A stretch of DNA of 32,475 nucleotides from DATAXV01 sp036272915 (GCA_036272915.1 DATAXV010000155.1:1-32475), one strand, 5' to 3'. Shown: positions 23,307-30,524, numbered from the stretch's first letter. The notes: generated by a model from the sequence alone, not told the origin. Numbers and translations: made by a program.

Positions 23307-24068
23307 TCAGGACACGGCGCGGCTGAAGGAGCGCGTCGCCGTGGCCACGGCGAGGACGGCGAGGACGGCCATGATGGCCACCCCCTTGATTACGTTGACG
23401 TCGCCCAGGTTGTCGTTGAAGACGGCCCGTCCGGCGAGGACGGCGTAGTTCAGCGGGTTGGCGTCGGCGATGCCGCGCAGCCAGGCCGGGGCCAGGGTCA
23501 GCGGCAGCAGCACCCCGGAGAGCAGCAGCAGGGGCAGGGTCGCGGTGAAGGTCAGCGGGGCGAAGGCGTCCTCGCTCTTCAGCCAGAGCGCCAGCGTGTA
23601 GGAGATCGAGGCGAAGAGCATGCCGATCAGGGCGACCAGGGCGAGGATCACCAGCAGTCCGAGCGGGTGCAGCGAGAGGCCGAAGGGGAGGGACAGGCCG
23701 ATGATGATCAGGGTCTGGATGAGCAGGGTGAAGATGTCGCGCAGGGCGCGGCCCATGAGCAGCGCGAAGCGGCTGATCGGGGTCACACGCATCCGCTCGA
23801 CCACCCCCGCCCGGAGTTCGGAGATGAGGCTGAAGCCGACGCTGGCGGCACCGAACAGGCCGAGCTGGACGAGCAGGCCGGGCACGAAGACGTTGTAGGC
23901 GCCGCCGGGCGGGAAGCCGGGCATCGCCGCCAGAGACTTGAGCAGCGGCGCGAACAGGATCAGGTAGAGCAGAGGCTGGATGATGCCGACCGCGACCCAG
24001 GCCGGGTTGCGCAGGAAGAGGCCGAGGTAGCGTCCGAAGACCAGCCAGGTGTCACGCAGGGTGCGCAT
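23307..24068 (-). CDS. ABC-2 type transporter permease (DrrB-like)
   Basis: 253 residues, six predicted membrane helices. Features of ABC-2 permeases: an amphipathic start (RTLRDTWLVFGRYLGLFLRN), PAWVAVGIIQPLLYLILFAP, FVPGLLVQLGLFGAASVGFS, the coupling region ELRAGVVERMRVTPISRFAL and a last SGVLLPLTLAPAWLRGIADA, PLNYAVLAGRAV. The start ATG 24066-24068 has a strong GAGGAGG 5-7 nt upstream; the longer open frame before it is not conserved-looking. It lies 13 nt after the ATPase gene. Together they form an exporter of the daunorubicin-resistance type; the substrate (lipid, antibiotic or metabolite) is unknown. Confidence 0.9.
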   Translation of the reverse strand: MRTLRDTWLVFGRYLGLFLRNPAWVAVGIIQPLLYLILFAPLLKSLAAMPGFPPGGAYNVFVPGLLVQLGLFGAASVGFSLISELRAGVVERMRVTPISRFALLMGRALRDIFTLLIQTLIIIGLSLPFGLSLHPLGLLVILALVALIGMLFASISYTLALWLKSEDAFAPLTFTATLPLLLLSGVLLPLTLAPAWLRGIADANPLNYAVLAGRAVFNDNLGDVNVIKGVAIMAVLAVLAVATATRSFSRAVS

Positions 24069-24081
24069 GGGATCCTCCTCC

Positions 24082-25074
24082 TCAGGCGGCCTGGTCGCGC
24101 AGCGAGCGACCGGTCTGGCGCAGGAACACGTCATCGAGGCTGGGACGGGTCATGGAGATCGTCTGAAGCCCCACCTGAGCGCCGTCGAGCATGCGCAGGA
24201 TGGCCGGCATCGCCTCCTCGCCGCGGTCGACGTAGAGGCGGATCTGACCCTCCTCCACCTCCTCGTCGTCGCCGATCTCGCGGACGAAGGTCTGGCCGGA
24301 GAGGAGCGCCCGCGCCTGGGAGACGCCGGCGCCGACGCCGAGGGTGATGACGTCGCCGGCGACCTGGCGCTTGAGCTGCTCCGGGGTGCCCGTGGCCACG
24401 ATCCGGCCGTGGTCGATGATGGCGAGGTCGTCGCAGAGGACGTCGGCCTCGTCCAGGTAGTGGGTGGTCAGGAAGACGCTGACCCCGGTCTCGCGGAGCC
24501 GCCGGACCTCGTCCCAGAGGTGGGCGCGGCTCTGCGGGTCGAGCCCGGTGGTGGGCTCGTCGAGGAAGAGCAGCTGGGGCCGGTGGACGAGGCCGAGGGC
24601 GATGTCGAGGCGGCGGCGCTGGCCGCCGGAGTAGGTGCCGGTCTGCCGGTCGGCGGCCTCGACCAGGTCGACCGTCTCCAGCAGCTCCTGGGCGCGCAGC
24701 CGGGCCTCCTGCTTGGACATCCCGTAGACGCGACCCTGGAAGACCAGCTCGGAACGACCCGAGACCTGCCGGTCGGTGCCCCCGGCCTGGCCGACGTAGC
24801 CGATGCGCTCGCGGACCAGCGCCGGCTGGTGGAGCAGATCGGCACCGGCTACCGTGGCTTGGCCTCCGGTGGGGGGGAGCAGCGTGGAGAGCATGCGCAG
24901 GGTGGTCGTCTTGCCCGCCCCGTTAGGCCCGAGAAATCCGAAGATTCCGCCCCGCGGGATGGTCAGGTCGACGCCGGCCACCGCTTCGACCTCGCCCTGG
25001 CGGGTCTTGAAGACGCGGCGCAGACCGCGGGCCACGATCACGCCGTCGTCGGCGTGAGCGATTGCGTGAGACAT
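24082..25074 (-). CDS. ABC transporter ATP-binding protein (DrrA-like)
   Basis: 330 residues. LGPNGAGKTTTLRMLSTL is Walker A, GYVGQAGGTDRQV the Q-loop, YSGGQRRRLDIALGL the signature, LLFLDEPTTGLDPQS Walker B plus D-loop, and LTTHYLDEADVLCD the H-loop. The C-terminal extension (DVITLGVGAGVSQARALL, then MTRPSLDDVFLRQTGRSL) is the DrrA-type regulatory tail. CAGGAG lies 10 nt before the ATG. It pairs with the downstream permease and is preceded by a PadR gene, the common arrangement in which PadR represses a drug exporter until ligand binds. Confidence 0.92.
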   Translation of the reverse strand: MSHAIAHADDGVIVARGLRRVFKTRQGEVEAVAGVDLTIPRGGIFGFLGPNGAGKTTTLRMLSTLLPPTGGQATVAGADLLHQPALVRERIGYVGQAGGTDRQVSGRSELVFQGRVYGMSKQEARLRAQELLETVDLVEAADRQTGTYSGGQRRRLDIALGLVHRPQLLFLDEPTTGLDPQSRAHLWDEVRRLRETGVSVFLTTHYLDEADVLCDDLAIIDHGRIVATGTPEQLKRQVAGDVITLGVGAGVSQARALLSGQTFVREIGDDEEVEEGQIRLYVDRGEEAMPAILRMLDGAQVGLQTISMTRPSLDDVFLRQTGRSLRDQAA

Positions 25075-25195
25075 CGTTGGATTCGCTCCTGTGAACGCGC
25101 GTGATGTCCCGGAGAAGCGGCCAGCGCAGGGTTTGCACGCCTCGAGCGCCGGCTCCCCATCTCATCGGGACGGGACTCCCTCCGACCGATCCCGG

Positions 25196-25792
25196 TCAGT
25201 CCATGCCCGGGCCCCCCTCGCCGAGCAGGCTGCCCCACCTCATCTCGCCGCGGGCGATCTCGTCGGCCAGGGAGAGCAGCCAGTCACGCTCGGCGGCCTT
25301 GATCGCGCGCCCGTACTCGACCTCGAGCAGGTAGCGGCGGGGCACCTCGTGCTCCAGGGCCACGGTCATGCCGCGGTCGTAGCCGTCGATCTGCTCCTGG
25401 AGCAGGCGGACCCGCTCGCAGATCAGGGGGTGGCACTCCTCGGCGCTCATCACGCCGATCTGGGCGAGGGCGCCCACCGCCGGCGGCAGGTCGGAGCCGA
25501 CGTCGAGGAGCAGCTCGCGCACCCAGGGGCGGAGCTCGGCCCGCCCGGCGCCGGTCGCCTGGTAGACGGTGCGCTCCGGGCGCCTGCCCTCGCGGTCGGT
25601 GCCGACCACCTCGATGAGGCCCTGCTGCTGCAGCCTCTCGATGGCGTGGTACATGGAGCCGAGATTGATGCCGAGGAACTCCTTGGCCCTCGCCTGCATC
25701 TCCACGCGCATCTTGTAGGGATGCATCGGCTCCTCGGCCAGGAGCGAGAGCACGACCAGGGCAAGCAGGTTGCGACGGGGAATTGAGGCCAT
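25196..25792 (-). CDS. PadR family transcriptional regulator of an ABC exporter
   Basis: 198 residues, the longer PadR subtype. RRNLLALVVLSLLAEEPMHP and YKMRVEMQARAKEFLGINLG start the winged helix; SMYHAIERLQQQGLIEVVG is the recognition helix region and ERTVYQATGAGRAELRPWV the wing. The C-terminal helices (LLQEQIDGYDRGMTVALEHE; LEYGRAIKAAERDWL-like) form the dimer. It lies 121 nt before the DrrA-like gene on the same strand and is divergent from the HAD gene. The upstream DNA is strikingly AT-rich with ATATC/GATAT inverted repeats. No Shine-Dalgarno is seen; TATAGT lies 15 nt before the ATG. Confidence 0.9.
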   Translation of the reverse strand: MASIPRRNLLALVVLSLLAEEPMHPYKMRVEMQARAKEFLGINLGSMYHAIERLQQQGLIEVVGTDREGRRPERTVYQATGAGRAELRPWVRELLLDVGSDLPPAVGALAQIGVMSAEECHPLICERVRLLQEQIDGYDRGMTVALEHEVPRRYLLEVEYGRAIKAAERDWLLSLADEIARGEMRWGSLLGEGGPGMD

Positions 25793-25809
25793 GACTATTT
25801 CATTCGAAC

Positions 25810-25843
25810 TATATCATCTGAGATATTGAAGAATTTATATATC
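25810..25843. promoter_or_regulatory. AT-rich operator region between padR and HAD genes
   Basis: ATATC-6-GATAT (25811-25826) and GATAT-12-ATATC (25822-25843) are overlapping inverted repeats sharing the central GATAT. The padR -10 candidate TATAGT (minus strand, 25808-25813) overlaps the first. TACACT (25861-25866) may be the -10 for the HAD gene. The same GATAT/ATATC words recur before the three PadR genes at 28-30.5 kb. Confidence 0.5.
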
Positions 25844-25894
25844 TTTCGGCCGTCTCCTTGTACACTGGCGAGTCATCGTGGCAAGGTGCGTGAC

Positions 25895-26527
25895 GTGACG
25901 ACACCGCCTGTGGCGATCCTGTTCGATGCCGATGGCGTCGTCCAGCGCCCAGCCCAAGGTTCGGCGGAGCGCCTGGCCGCGCGGCTCGACGTCGATGGCG
26001 CGGGCCGGCTCTTCGACGAGCTCTTTGCTGCGGAGCTACCGACGTTCACGGGGGCGATCAGGCTGCGCGACGCGATCGAGCCGGTCCTCTCCAGGTGGGG
26101 ACGAGCGGAGCTGATCAACGAGGTGATGCAGCTCTGGTTCCAGATCGAGGTCGATGCCGTGGTCATCGGAACCATCGCCCGGCTGCGCGCGGCCGGCGTG
26201 CGCGTCTACCTGGCCACGAACCAGGGTGCCGATCGCGGCGCCTACATGCGTCGGACGCTGGGATACGCAGACCTGTTCGAGGACCAGTACTACTCCTGCG
26301 AGCTGGGCCTGGCCAAGCCGGATCCGGCCTACTTCACCGCCATCCTCGAACGGCTCGAACTCCCGCCGGAGGAGGTCCTCTTCGTCGACGACAACGAGGC
26401 CAACGTCGAGGCGGCGCGGTCGATCGGCCTGCGAGCCCACCTCTTCCCAAGTCATCAGACGGCCGCTCTGGCCGCCATCCTCGAGGCCAACGGCCTCGTC
26501 CTGCCGGATCCCCGGCCTGGAGATTGA
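25895..26527 (+). CDS. HAD family hydrolase (phosphatase-like)
   Basis: About 210 residues. Motif I AILFDADGVVQ has the catalytic D-x-D, motif II VYLATNQGAD the Thr, motif III GLAKPDPAYF the Lys, and motif IV VLFVDDNEANVEAARSIG the acidic pair; a helical cap lies between motifs I and II. This is the HAD-IA (beta-phosphoglucomutase/DEHase) subgroup, acting on a small phosphorylated compound. GTG 25895 is chosen because motif I follows directly; the open frame reaches back to 25826 with unrelated sequence, and GTG 25886 is an alternative. The disrupted DinB gene starts 7 nt after its stop, so they were one operon. Confidence 0.87.
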   Translation: MTTPPVAILFDADGVVQRPAQGSAERLAARLDVDGAGRLFDELFAAELPTFTGAIRLRDAIEPVLSRWGRAELINEVMQLWFQIEVDAVVIGTIARLRAAGVRVYLATNQGADRGAYMRRTLGYADLFEDQYYSCELGLAKPDPAYFTAILERLELPPEEVLFVDDNEANVEAARSIGLRAHLFPSHQTAALAAILEANGLVLPDPRPGD

Positions 26528-26534
26528 GGAGAGA

Positions 26535-27112
26535 GTGCCCGATCTGAAGGACGAGCTGCACCGGAAGCTGCAGGCTGGCCGGGCCTCTCTGCTCTCCAGG
26601 CTCGACGGCCTCGGCGAGTACGACCGTCGCCGGCCGATGACGCCGACGGGGACCAATCTGCTGGGTCTGGTCAAGCACCTGGCCGGCGCTCGGGTACGCG
26701 AACTTCGGTGAGGCGTTCGGCCACCCCGGCCCAGAGCGGATGTCGTGGATCGACGACGGCTCGATCCGGCAGGGGGCGGACATGTGGGCCCGACCCGAGG
26801 AGTCCAGCGAGTACATCACCGGTCTGTACCGGCGCGCCTGCGCCCCACGCCGACGGTGTCATCTCCGCGCTCGACCTGGACGCACCAGGGGTGATGCCGC
26901 ACTGGCCCGACGACCGGAGGAACACCACCCTCGGCGCCCTGCTCATCCGGATGGTCGCCGAGACGGCCCAGGACGCGGGCCACGCCGACATCATCCGCGA
27001 GCTCATCGACGGAAAGGGGGGTCAGGATCAGGAGGTCCTCGACGAGGGCGCCCGGCGGCAGTACGTCGCCCGGGTCCAGGCCGCGGCCGACGCCTTCGGC
27101 CGACGGAGCTGA
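26535..27112 (+). pseudogene. DinB family protein (DUF664 type), broken by two +1 frameshifts
   Basis: Three frames together spell a complete DinB/DUF664 protein of about 190 residues. Frame 1 from GTG 26535: DLKDELHRKLQAGRASLL through TGTNLLGLVKHLAG, then a premature TGA near 26711. Frame 2 from about 26690: NFGEAFGHPGPERMSWIDDG to EYITGLYRRACA. Frame 3 from about 26845: HADGVISALDLDAPG, RMVAETAQDAGHADIIREL (His ligands), to the stop at 27112. The joins are near 26685-26693 and in a CCCC run near 26845. Family members are thiol-dependent metalloenzymes using mycothiol or bacillithiol. GAGGAG precedes the GTG. Either a recent pseudogene or two base-call errors; the sequence between shifts is otherwise well preserved. 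Confidence 0.8.
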
Positions 27113-27141
27113 CGACCGCTCTCGACGCTGAGCCTTCAGGG

Positions 27142-27168
27142 CGAGGGCCGCCTCGGATGCGGCCCTCG
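27142..27168. terminator. Hairpin between convergent genes
   Basis: CGAGGGCCGC (27142-27151) and GCGGCCCTCG (27159-27168) form a perfect 10-bp stem with a 7-nt loop, 29 nt after the DinB stop and before the convergent membrane protein gene. No U-tract. Confidence 0.6.
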
Positions 27169-27201
27169 TCGACAAAGGGGGTAGGGGAGGGCGGCGTGCT
27201 C

Positions 27202-28170
27202 TCAGGCTCGCGCCGGCCGCCGGCTGAGCGCGGTTATGCCCGCGCTGGCGACGATCAGCCCGAGTGCCAGGGCCAGAGCCGGTCCGTTGTAGATGACCTG
27301 CGGGGGCAGGGCCAGGTCCTGGGTCAGGGCGCATGTCAGGTCGGAGATCAAGTAGATGGTCGCGCCCAGCGCGGGGATCGGGCTCCGCAGCAGGAGCGAC
27401 AGGAAGCCGAGAATCGCCGCCGGCAGCACTAGGACGAAGAGCGATATCGGCACGCGCGCGCCGACGATGGCCTCCATGGCGTCGTAGGCGCCGCGATAGA
27501 GGCTGAGCTCCAGGCCGACGGGGAGGATCAGCACCAACGCGATGACCCACCCCGGCAGAGGCCGACCAGCTGGGCCGGCGCTCGGGTGCCAGGCGAACGC
27601 GGCGGCGGCCAGCGCCAGCGGAACCGCGGTCTCAACGAGCCACCAGAGCCCCGAGGACGTGAGGAGGATGGCCGGACTCTGGGGCCAGGCGGCGAACCCG
27701 TGCACCGCGACGAAGACGGCGAACCCGTTCACCGCGACGAGGGCGGCGGAACCGTGGGGCCAGGCGGCGAGCGCGTCCAGCGCGACGAGGGCGAGGCCGT
27801 ACCGTCCCGGCCATCGCAGAAGCGCCACCACGGTGGCGGCGAGCGCCAGCGGCAGCAGCCGGCTCCAGAGGTCGCCCGGATAGGAGAGGGGGAGCAGTGC
27901 GACCGCCGCCATCGAGGCGATCGCCAGCGCGGCTCCGAGTCGCAGGCCCTGACCCCATATCGCTCGAGGACCGCCGGCGGGGCCGATCCGGGCGCGCGTC
28001 CGGACGCCGCCGGCGATCAGGCCCGCCGCCTCACGCAGGCCGGGCAGGTGCTGACCGGGCGCTGCCGCGTCGAGAAGGGTGGCGAGCATCTCCGCCTCGC
28101 GGGCACGCCGGTACTCCTCCGGATAGGTGAAGAACAGCCGCCGGTAGAGCTGCACCAGGGAGGGCATCAT
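27202..28170 (-). CDS. PadR-linked multi-pass membrane protein, cassette 1
   Basis: 322 residues, no family I can name. The first 65 residues are soluble and conserved with the second copy at 28863: PSLVQLYRRLFFTYPEEYRR, AREAEMLATLLDAAAPGQ, GLIAGGVRTRAR. Eight or nine hydrophobic segments follow, ending in VPISLFVLVLPAAILGFLSL and IPALGATIYLISDL. The start overlaps the stop of its PadR gene by 4 nt (ATGA). A membrane protein with a cytoplasmic helical front co-encoded with a small PadR resembles PadR-HAAS-type signalling pairs, in which the helical domain is thought to bind the regulator; that is inference. A 27-bp tandem repeat in the middle adds residues the second copy lacks. Confidence 0.75.
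   Translation of the reverse strand: MMPSLVQLYRRLFFTYPEEYRRAREAEMLATLLDAAAPGQHLPGLREAAGLIAGGVRTRARIGPAGGPRAIWGQGLRLGAALAIASMAAVALLPLSYPGDLWSRLLPLALAATVVALLRWPGRYGLALVALDALAAWPHGSAALVAVNGFAVFVAVHGFAAWPQSPAILLTSSGLWWLVETAVPLALAAAAFAWHPSAGPAGRPLPGWVIALVLILPVGLELSLYRGAYDAMEAIVGARVPISLFVLVLPAAILGFLSLLLRSPIPALGATIYLISDLTCALTQDLALPPQVIYNGPALALALGLIVASAGITALSRRPARA
27691..27744. repeat. Two-copy 27-bp tandem repeat inside the membrane protein gene
   Basis: 27691-27717 and 27718-27744 are near-identical 27-mers (starting GGCGAACCCG; about four mismatches), encoding ALVAVNGFA followed by VFVAVHGFA. A shared GGGGCCAGGCGGCGA precedes the pair (27681) and recurs at 27757, where a third, more diverged unit follows. 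The units stay in frame and lie in a membrane segment. Confidence 0.75.
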
Positions 28171-28499
28171 GACCTGCTCCCGATCGCGTGGACCCGTCGC
28201 CTCACCACGCTTGCCGTGTGGCGCGGCCAGTCGGCCTCAGCGAACAGCGCCTCGCGTCCGGCTCCGGAGAGTCGGTAGTAGCGGCGGAGGCGACCGTCGA
28301 CGATCTCCTCACACCCGGCCTCAATCCAGCCCAGCCCGGACAGCCGGTCGAGGGCCGCGTAGAGCGTGCCCGCCGTGATTCGGACGTGGCCGTTGGACAG
28401 CTCTGCCGCCCGCTGGATGATGCCGTAGCCATGGAGTGGCCCATTCAGCAGCGCGGCCAGGGTGTAGTAGCTCGGTTTCCGCATCGATGTGCTGGCCAT
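28167..28499 (-). CDS. Small PadR family regulator, cassette 1
   Basis: 110 residues, a minimal PadR with only the winged helix and one C-terminal helix. YYTLAALLNGPLHGYGIIQR, AAELSNGHVRITAGTLYAAL (the G-T-L-Y-x-x-L recognition helix) and DGRLRRYYRLSGAGREALFA (wing) are clear. About three quarters of its residues match the copy at 29759. ATG 28497-28499 lies 6 nt after a TATATA -10 box, so translation is probably leaderless; ATG 28484 is an alternative. Its stop overlaps the membrane protein start by 4 nt. Expected role: repressor of its own cassette through the palindrome just upstream, relieved by a signal from its membrane partner. Confidence 0.9.
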   Translation of the reverse strand: MASTSMRKPSYYTLAALLNGPLHGYGIIQRAAELSNGHVRITAGTLYAALDRLSGLGWIEAGCEEIVDGRLRRYYRLSGAGREALFAEADWPRHTASVVRRRVHAIGSRS

Positions 28500-28535
28500 G
28501 GATCATATATACCATGTATCGATATATATCGTCTA
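28500..28535 (-). promoter_or_regulatory. Promoter/operator of PadR cassette 1
   Basis: Minus strand, reading toward the gene: TAGACG (-35 candidate), an 18-nt spacer containing most of the perfect palindrome CGATATATATCG (28520-28531) and then ATACATGG, TATATA (-10, 28506-28511), 6 nt, ATG. Cassette 2 has the same geometry and nearly the same spacer, and a 19-mer from here (CGATATATATCGATACATG) recurs in the opposite orientation before the third PadR gene. Confidence 0.65.
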
Positions 28536-28862
28536 AACTAATATCTGGTCCGGCACTGAGAATGACCGCTCGGCGGACGCTGCTCGTGGAGCTGGCGCCG
28601 GGCGCACTGCTCAGGATCTGGTCGGGATGCGTGGTCGCTCGAGGACCATCTCGCTGATCCGGCTCCGCCTGTCGCCGGGGCCTGGACGTGGTGAGCGTCA
28701 CCCTTCCCGCGTCGAGGCCGCGTTGCCGGCCGGGTCGCGGGTCGGTCTGACCGATCCCTCTCCGGCGGCGCGGGTCATTGGGCAGATGGCCCGGGGCCGC
28801 CGGCCCGCTGGAACAGGGCGCGCTCCCCCGGGACCGTACACCTCCGATGTGGAGGGGTGGTC
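28536..28862. other. Gap between cassettes 1 and 2 with no convincing gene
   Basis: About 330 nt between the cassette 1 promoter and the cassette 2 membrane protein stop. Short open frames occur on both strands but none has a recognisable domain or good ribosome site. A small hairpin on the cassette 2 exit side (CACCTCC-GATG-TGGAGGGGTG, about 28840-28860) could end cassette 2 transcription. No similarity to the DNA upstream of cassette 2 was seen beyond the promoter box. Confidence 0.4.
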
Positions 28863-29762
28863 TCACGCAAGGGCGAGAGCGCGGCGGCTCAGCCCCGCTG
28901 CAGCGACACAACCGACGACCAGCCCGGCGGCGAGACCCATCACGGGATCGTAGTAGCTCGTGAACGCGAGCAGATAGGTCATCCCGCCGAGGAAGGAGGC
29001 CAGGTAGATCGAGGCGGCCAGCGCGGGGGCGGGGTTTCTCATCAGCAGGGAGAGACCGGCGAGGGCGATGGCGGGCAGCACGAGGACGAACAGCGAGACG
29101 GGTACGTGCAGGTGGAGGAAGGCCTCCATGCCGAGATAGGCGCCATTGTAGGTGCTGAACTCGAGTCCGGCCGGAAGCAGTACCACCAACGCGATGATCC
29201 ACACCGGCCATGGGCGGCTCGCGGGGCGGGCACCCGGGTACCAGGCGAAGACGGCGGCCGCCAGACCCAGGGGGAGCGGCCCGATGGCGAACCAGGACAC
29301 CGCCAGGCCGACCGTGCCGTGGAGCACGTCGTAGGCCTGCAACGGCCAGGCGAAGAACAGGTCCACCGCGACCAGCGCGAGGCCGAGGCGGCGCGGTCGT
29401 CGGAGCAGCGCGACCACGGTTGCGGCGAGCACGAGGGGCAGCAGGCGGCCTCGAAGATATCCGGACCCGGGGAAGACGGAGAGGATGACGGTGCCCACCA
29501 TGTAGGAGGTGACGACCAGCGCCGCGCCGAGGCGAAGCGCTTCCGCCCAGACCGCGCTCGGGCCGCTCGAGGCGCCCAGGCGAGCGCGGGTGCGCAGGCC
29601 GCCGAGGATCAGGCCGGCGGTCTCGCGAGGGCTCGGCAGCGTCTGCCCCGGCACGGACGCATCGAGGAGGGTGGCGAGCATCTCCGCCTCCCGGGCGCGC
29701 CGGTACTCGGCCGGATAGGTGAAGAGCAGGCGCTTGTAGAGCTGGGCCAGCGAGGGGATCAT
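28863..29762 (-). CDS. PadR-linked multi-pass membrane protein, cassette 2
   Basis: 299 residues, paralogue of the protein at 27202. The soluble front is nearly the same (PSLAQLYKRLLFTYPAEYRR, AREAEMLATLLDASVPGQ, GLILGGLRTRARLG). The membrane part keeps RLLPLVLAATVVALLRRPRR, PVWIIALVVLLPAGLEFSTY and VPVSLFVLVLPAIALAGLSL but diverges in the loops, which is the pattern expected if the cytoplasmic face binds a conserved PadR partner while the membrane face senses different things. It starts at an ATG overlapping the PadR stop by 4 nt. There is no ABC ATPase nearby and no transporter motif, so I prefer a sensor to a permease, with low certainty. Confidence 0.75.
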   Translation of the reverse strand: MIPSLAQLYKRLLFTYPAEYRRAREAEMLATLLDASVPGQTLPSPRETAGLILGGLRTRARLGASSGPSAVWAEALRLGAALVVTSYMVGTVILSVFPGSGYLRGRLLPLVLAATVVALLRRPRRLGLALVAVDLFFAWPLQAYDVLHGTVGLAVSWFAIGPLPLGLAAAVFAWYPGARPASRPWPVWIIALVVLLPAGLEFSTYNGAYLGMEAFLHLHVPVSLFVLVLPAIALAGLSLLMRNPAPALAASIYLASFLGGMTYLLAFTSYYDPVMGLAAGLVVGCVAAAGLSRRALALA

Positions 29763-30091
29763 GAAGCGCCTCCGATCCCGTGGATCCGACGCATGACCAC
29801 GCCGGCCGCGTGATGGAGACGATCCGCCTCCGCGCGCAGCGCCTCTCGCCCCGCCCCGGAGAGTCGGTAGTAGCGGCGCAGGCGTCCGTCGACGACCTCC
29901 TCACCGTCGGCCTCGACCCAGCCCATCTCGGAGAGGCGGTCAAGCGCGGCGTAGAGAGTCCCCGCCGTGATCCGCACCTGGCCATCGGAGAGCTCCGCGG
30001 CCCGCCGGATGATGCCGTAGCCATGCAGCGGCCCGTCCAGCAGCGCGGCCAGGGTGTAGTACGTGGGTTCACGCATCGGTGTGCTGGCCAT
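29759..30091 (-). CDS. Small PadR family regulator, cassette 2
   Basis: 110 residues, same length as the cassette 1 PadR and co-linear with no gaps: YYTLAALLDGPLHGYGIIRR, AAELSDGQVRITAGTLYAAL, DGRLRRYYRLSGAGREALRA. The recognition helix region is identical between the two (VRITAGTLYAALDRLS), so both probably read the same DNA word, matching their nearly identical promoter regions. ATG 30089-30091 is 6 nt after TATATA; leaderless start likely. The stop overlaps the membrane protein start by 4 nt. Confidence 0.9.
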   Translation of the reverse strand: MASTPMREPTYYTLAALLDGPLHGYGIIRRAAELSDGQVRITAGTLYAALDRLSEMGWVEADGEEVVDGRLRRYYRLSGAGREALRAEADRLHHAAGVVMRRIHGIGGAS

Positions 30092-30126
30092 GCCGTATAT
30101 ATACCATCTATCGATATATGGCGGGC
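30092..30126 (-). promoter_or_regulatory. Promoter/operator of PadR cassette 2
   Basis: Minus strand: TTGCCC (-35 candidate), a spacer of 19 nt containing ATATATCGATAGATGG, TATATA (-10, 30098-30103, inside the palindrome GTATATATAC at 30095-30104), 6 nt, ATG. It matches cassette 1 across ATATATCGATA[C/G]ATGG and TATATA. The CGATATATATCG palindrome is kept only on one side here (CCATATATCG on the minus strand). Confidence 0.6.
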
Positions 30127-30130
30127 AAGG

Positions 30131-30484
30131 TTATATGCTGCCGCCGTGTCCCGGCCGGCTGACCACCGACACCTCGACGTCGACCAGGATGCGGGTCGTG
30201 AGCAGCCGCAGGCGGCCGTGGAGCCGAAGCGATTCACGATCGGCGGGAATGATCGCCTCCTCGCCGTAGCTGGTCAGCCGGTAGACCGGGCGCGGCCAGC
30301 CACCGTCGCCAGGCGCCGCCTCGATCAGATCCGCATCGACAAGCTCGTCGAGTGTCGAGAAGAGACCCGCAACGGAGAGCCGGACCCTTCCTCCCGACAC
30401 CTCATGGGCGGCGGGGATCATCTCACCCCCCGTCATCGGACCCTGGCGGAGCGACGTGAGCAGCGAGCCGGCGATCATAGACAT
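30131..30484 (-). CDS. Solo PadR-like winged-helix regulator
   Basis: 117 residues. AGSLLTSLRQGPMTGGEMIP and GGRVRLSVAGLFSTLDELVD are the diverged winged-helix counterparts of HGYGII and TAGTLYAALDRL in the two neighbouring PadRs, and PRPVYRLTSYGEEAIIPADR is the wing. The C-terminal part is a helix rich in Arg and Leu. It has no membrane partner; the next gene downstream on the same strand is the cassette 2 PadR, 40 nt away, though a separate promoter lies between. TATGTT is 6 nt before the ATG (30482-30484). A palindrome of the cassette type lies upstream, so it may be cross-regulated by, or regulate, the cassettes. Confidence 0.75.
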   Translation of the reverse strand: MSMIAGSLLTSLRQGPMTGGEMIPAAHEVSGGRVRLSVAGLFSTLDELVDADLIEAAPGDGGWPRPVYRLTSYGEEAIIPADRESLRLHGRLRLLTTRILVDVEVSVVSRPGHGGSI

Positions 30485-30490
30485 AACCCG

Positions 30491-30524
30491 AACATAGCAC
30501 GATATCCGATATATATCGATACAT
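30491..30524. promoter_or_regulatory. Promoter/operator of the solo PadR gene
   Basis: TATGTT (-10, minus strand, 30491-30496) lies 6 nt before the ATG. CGATATATATCG (30507-30518), a perfect palindrome, continues into ATACATG; this 19-mer is identical to the one before cassette 1 but in the opposite orientation relative to the gene. A further GATATC palindrome sits at 30501-30506. It could also act on the divergent membrane gene at 30632. Confidence 0.55.

Noticed and set aside
26740..27432. A 230-codon open frame as an independent gene
   Set aside because: Only its first 35 or so residues make sense, as the middle segment of the frameshifted DinB gene; the rest is shadow sequence beyond the DinB stop.
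28536..28862. A hidden small gene between the two PadR cassettes
   Set aside because: Short frames exist on both strands but have no good ribosome site, no domain and no counterpart upstream of the other cassette.
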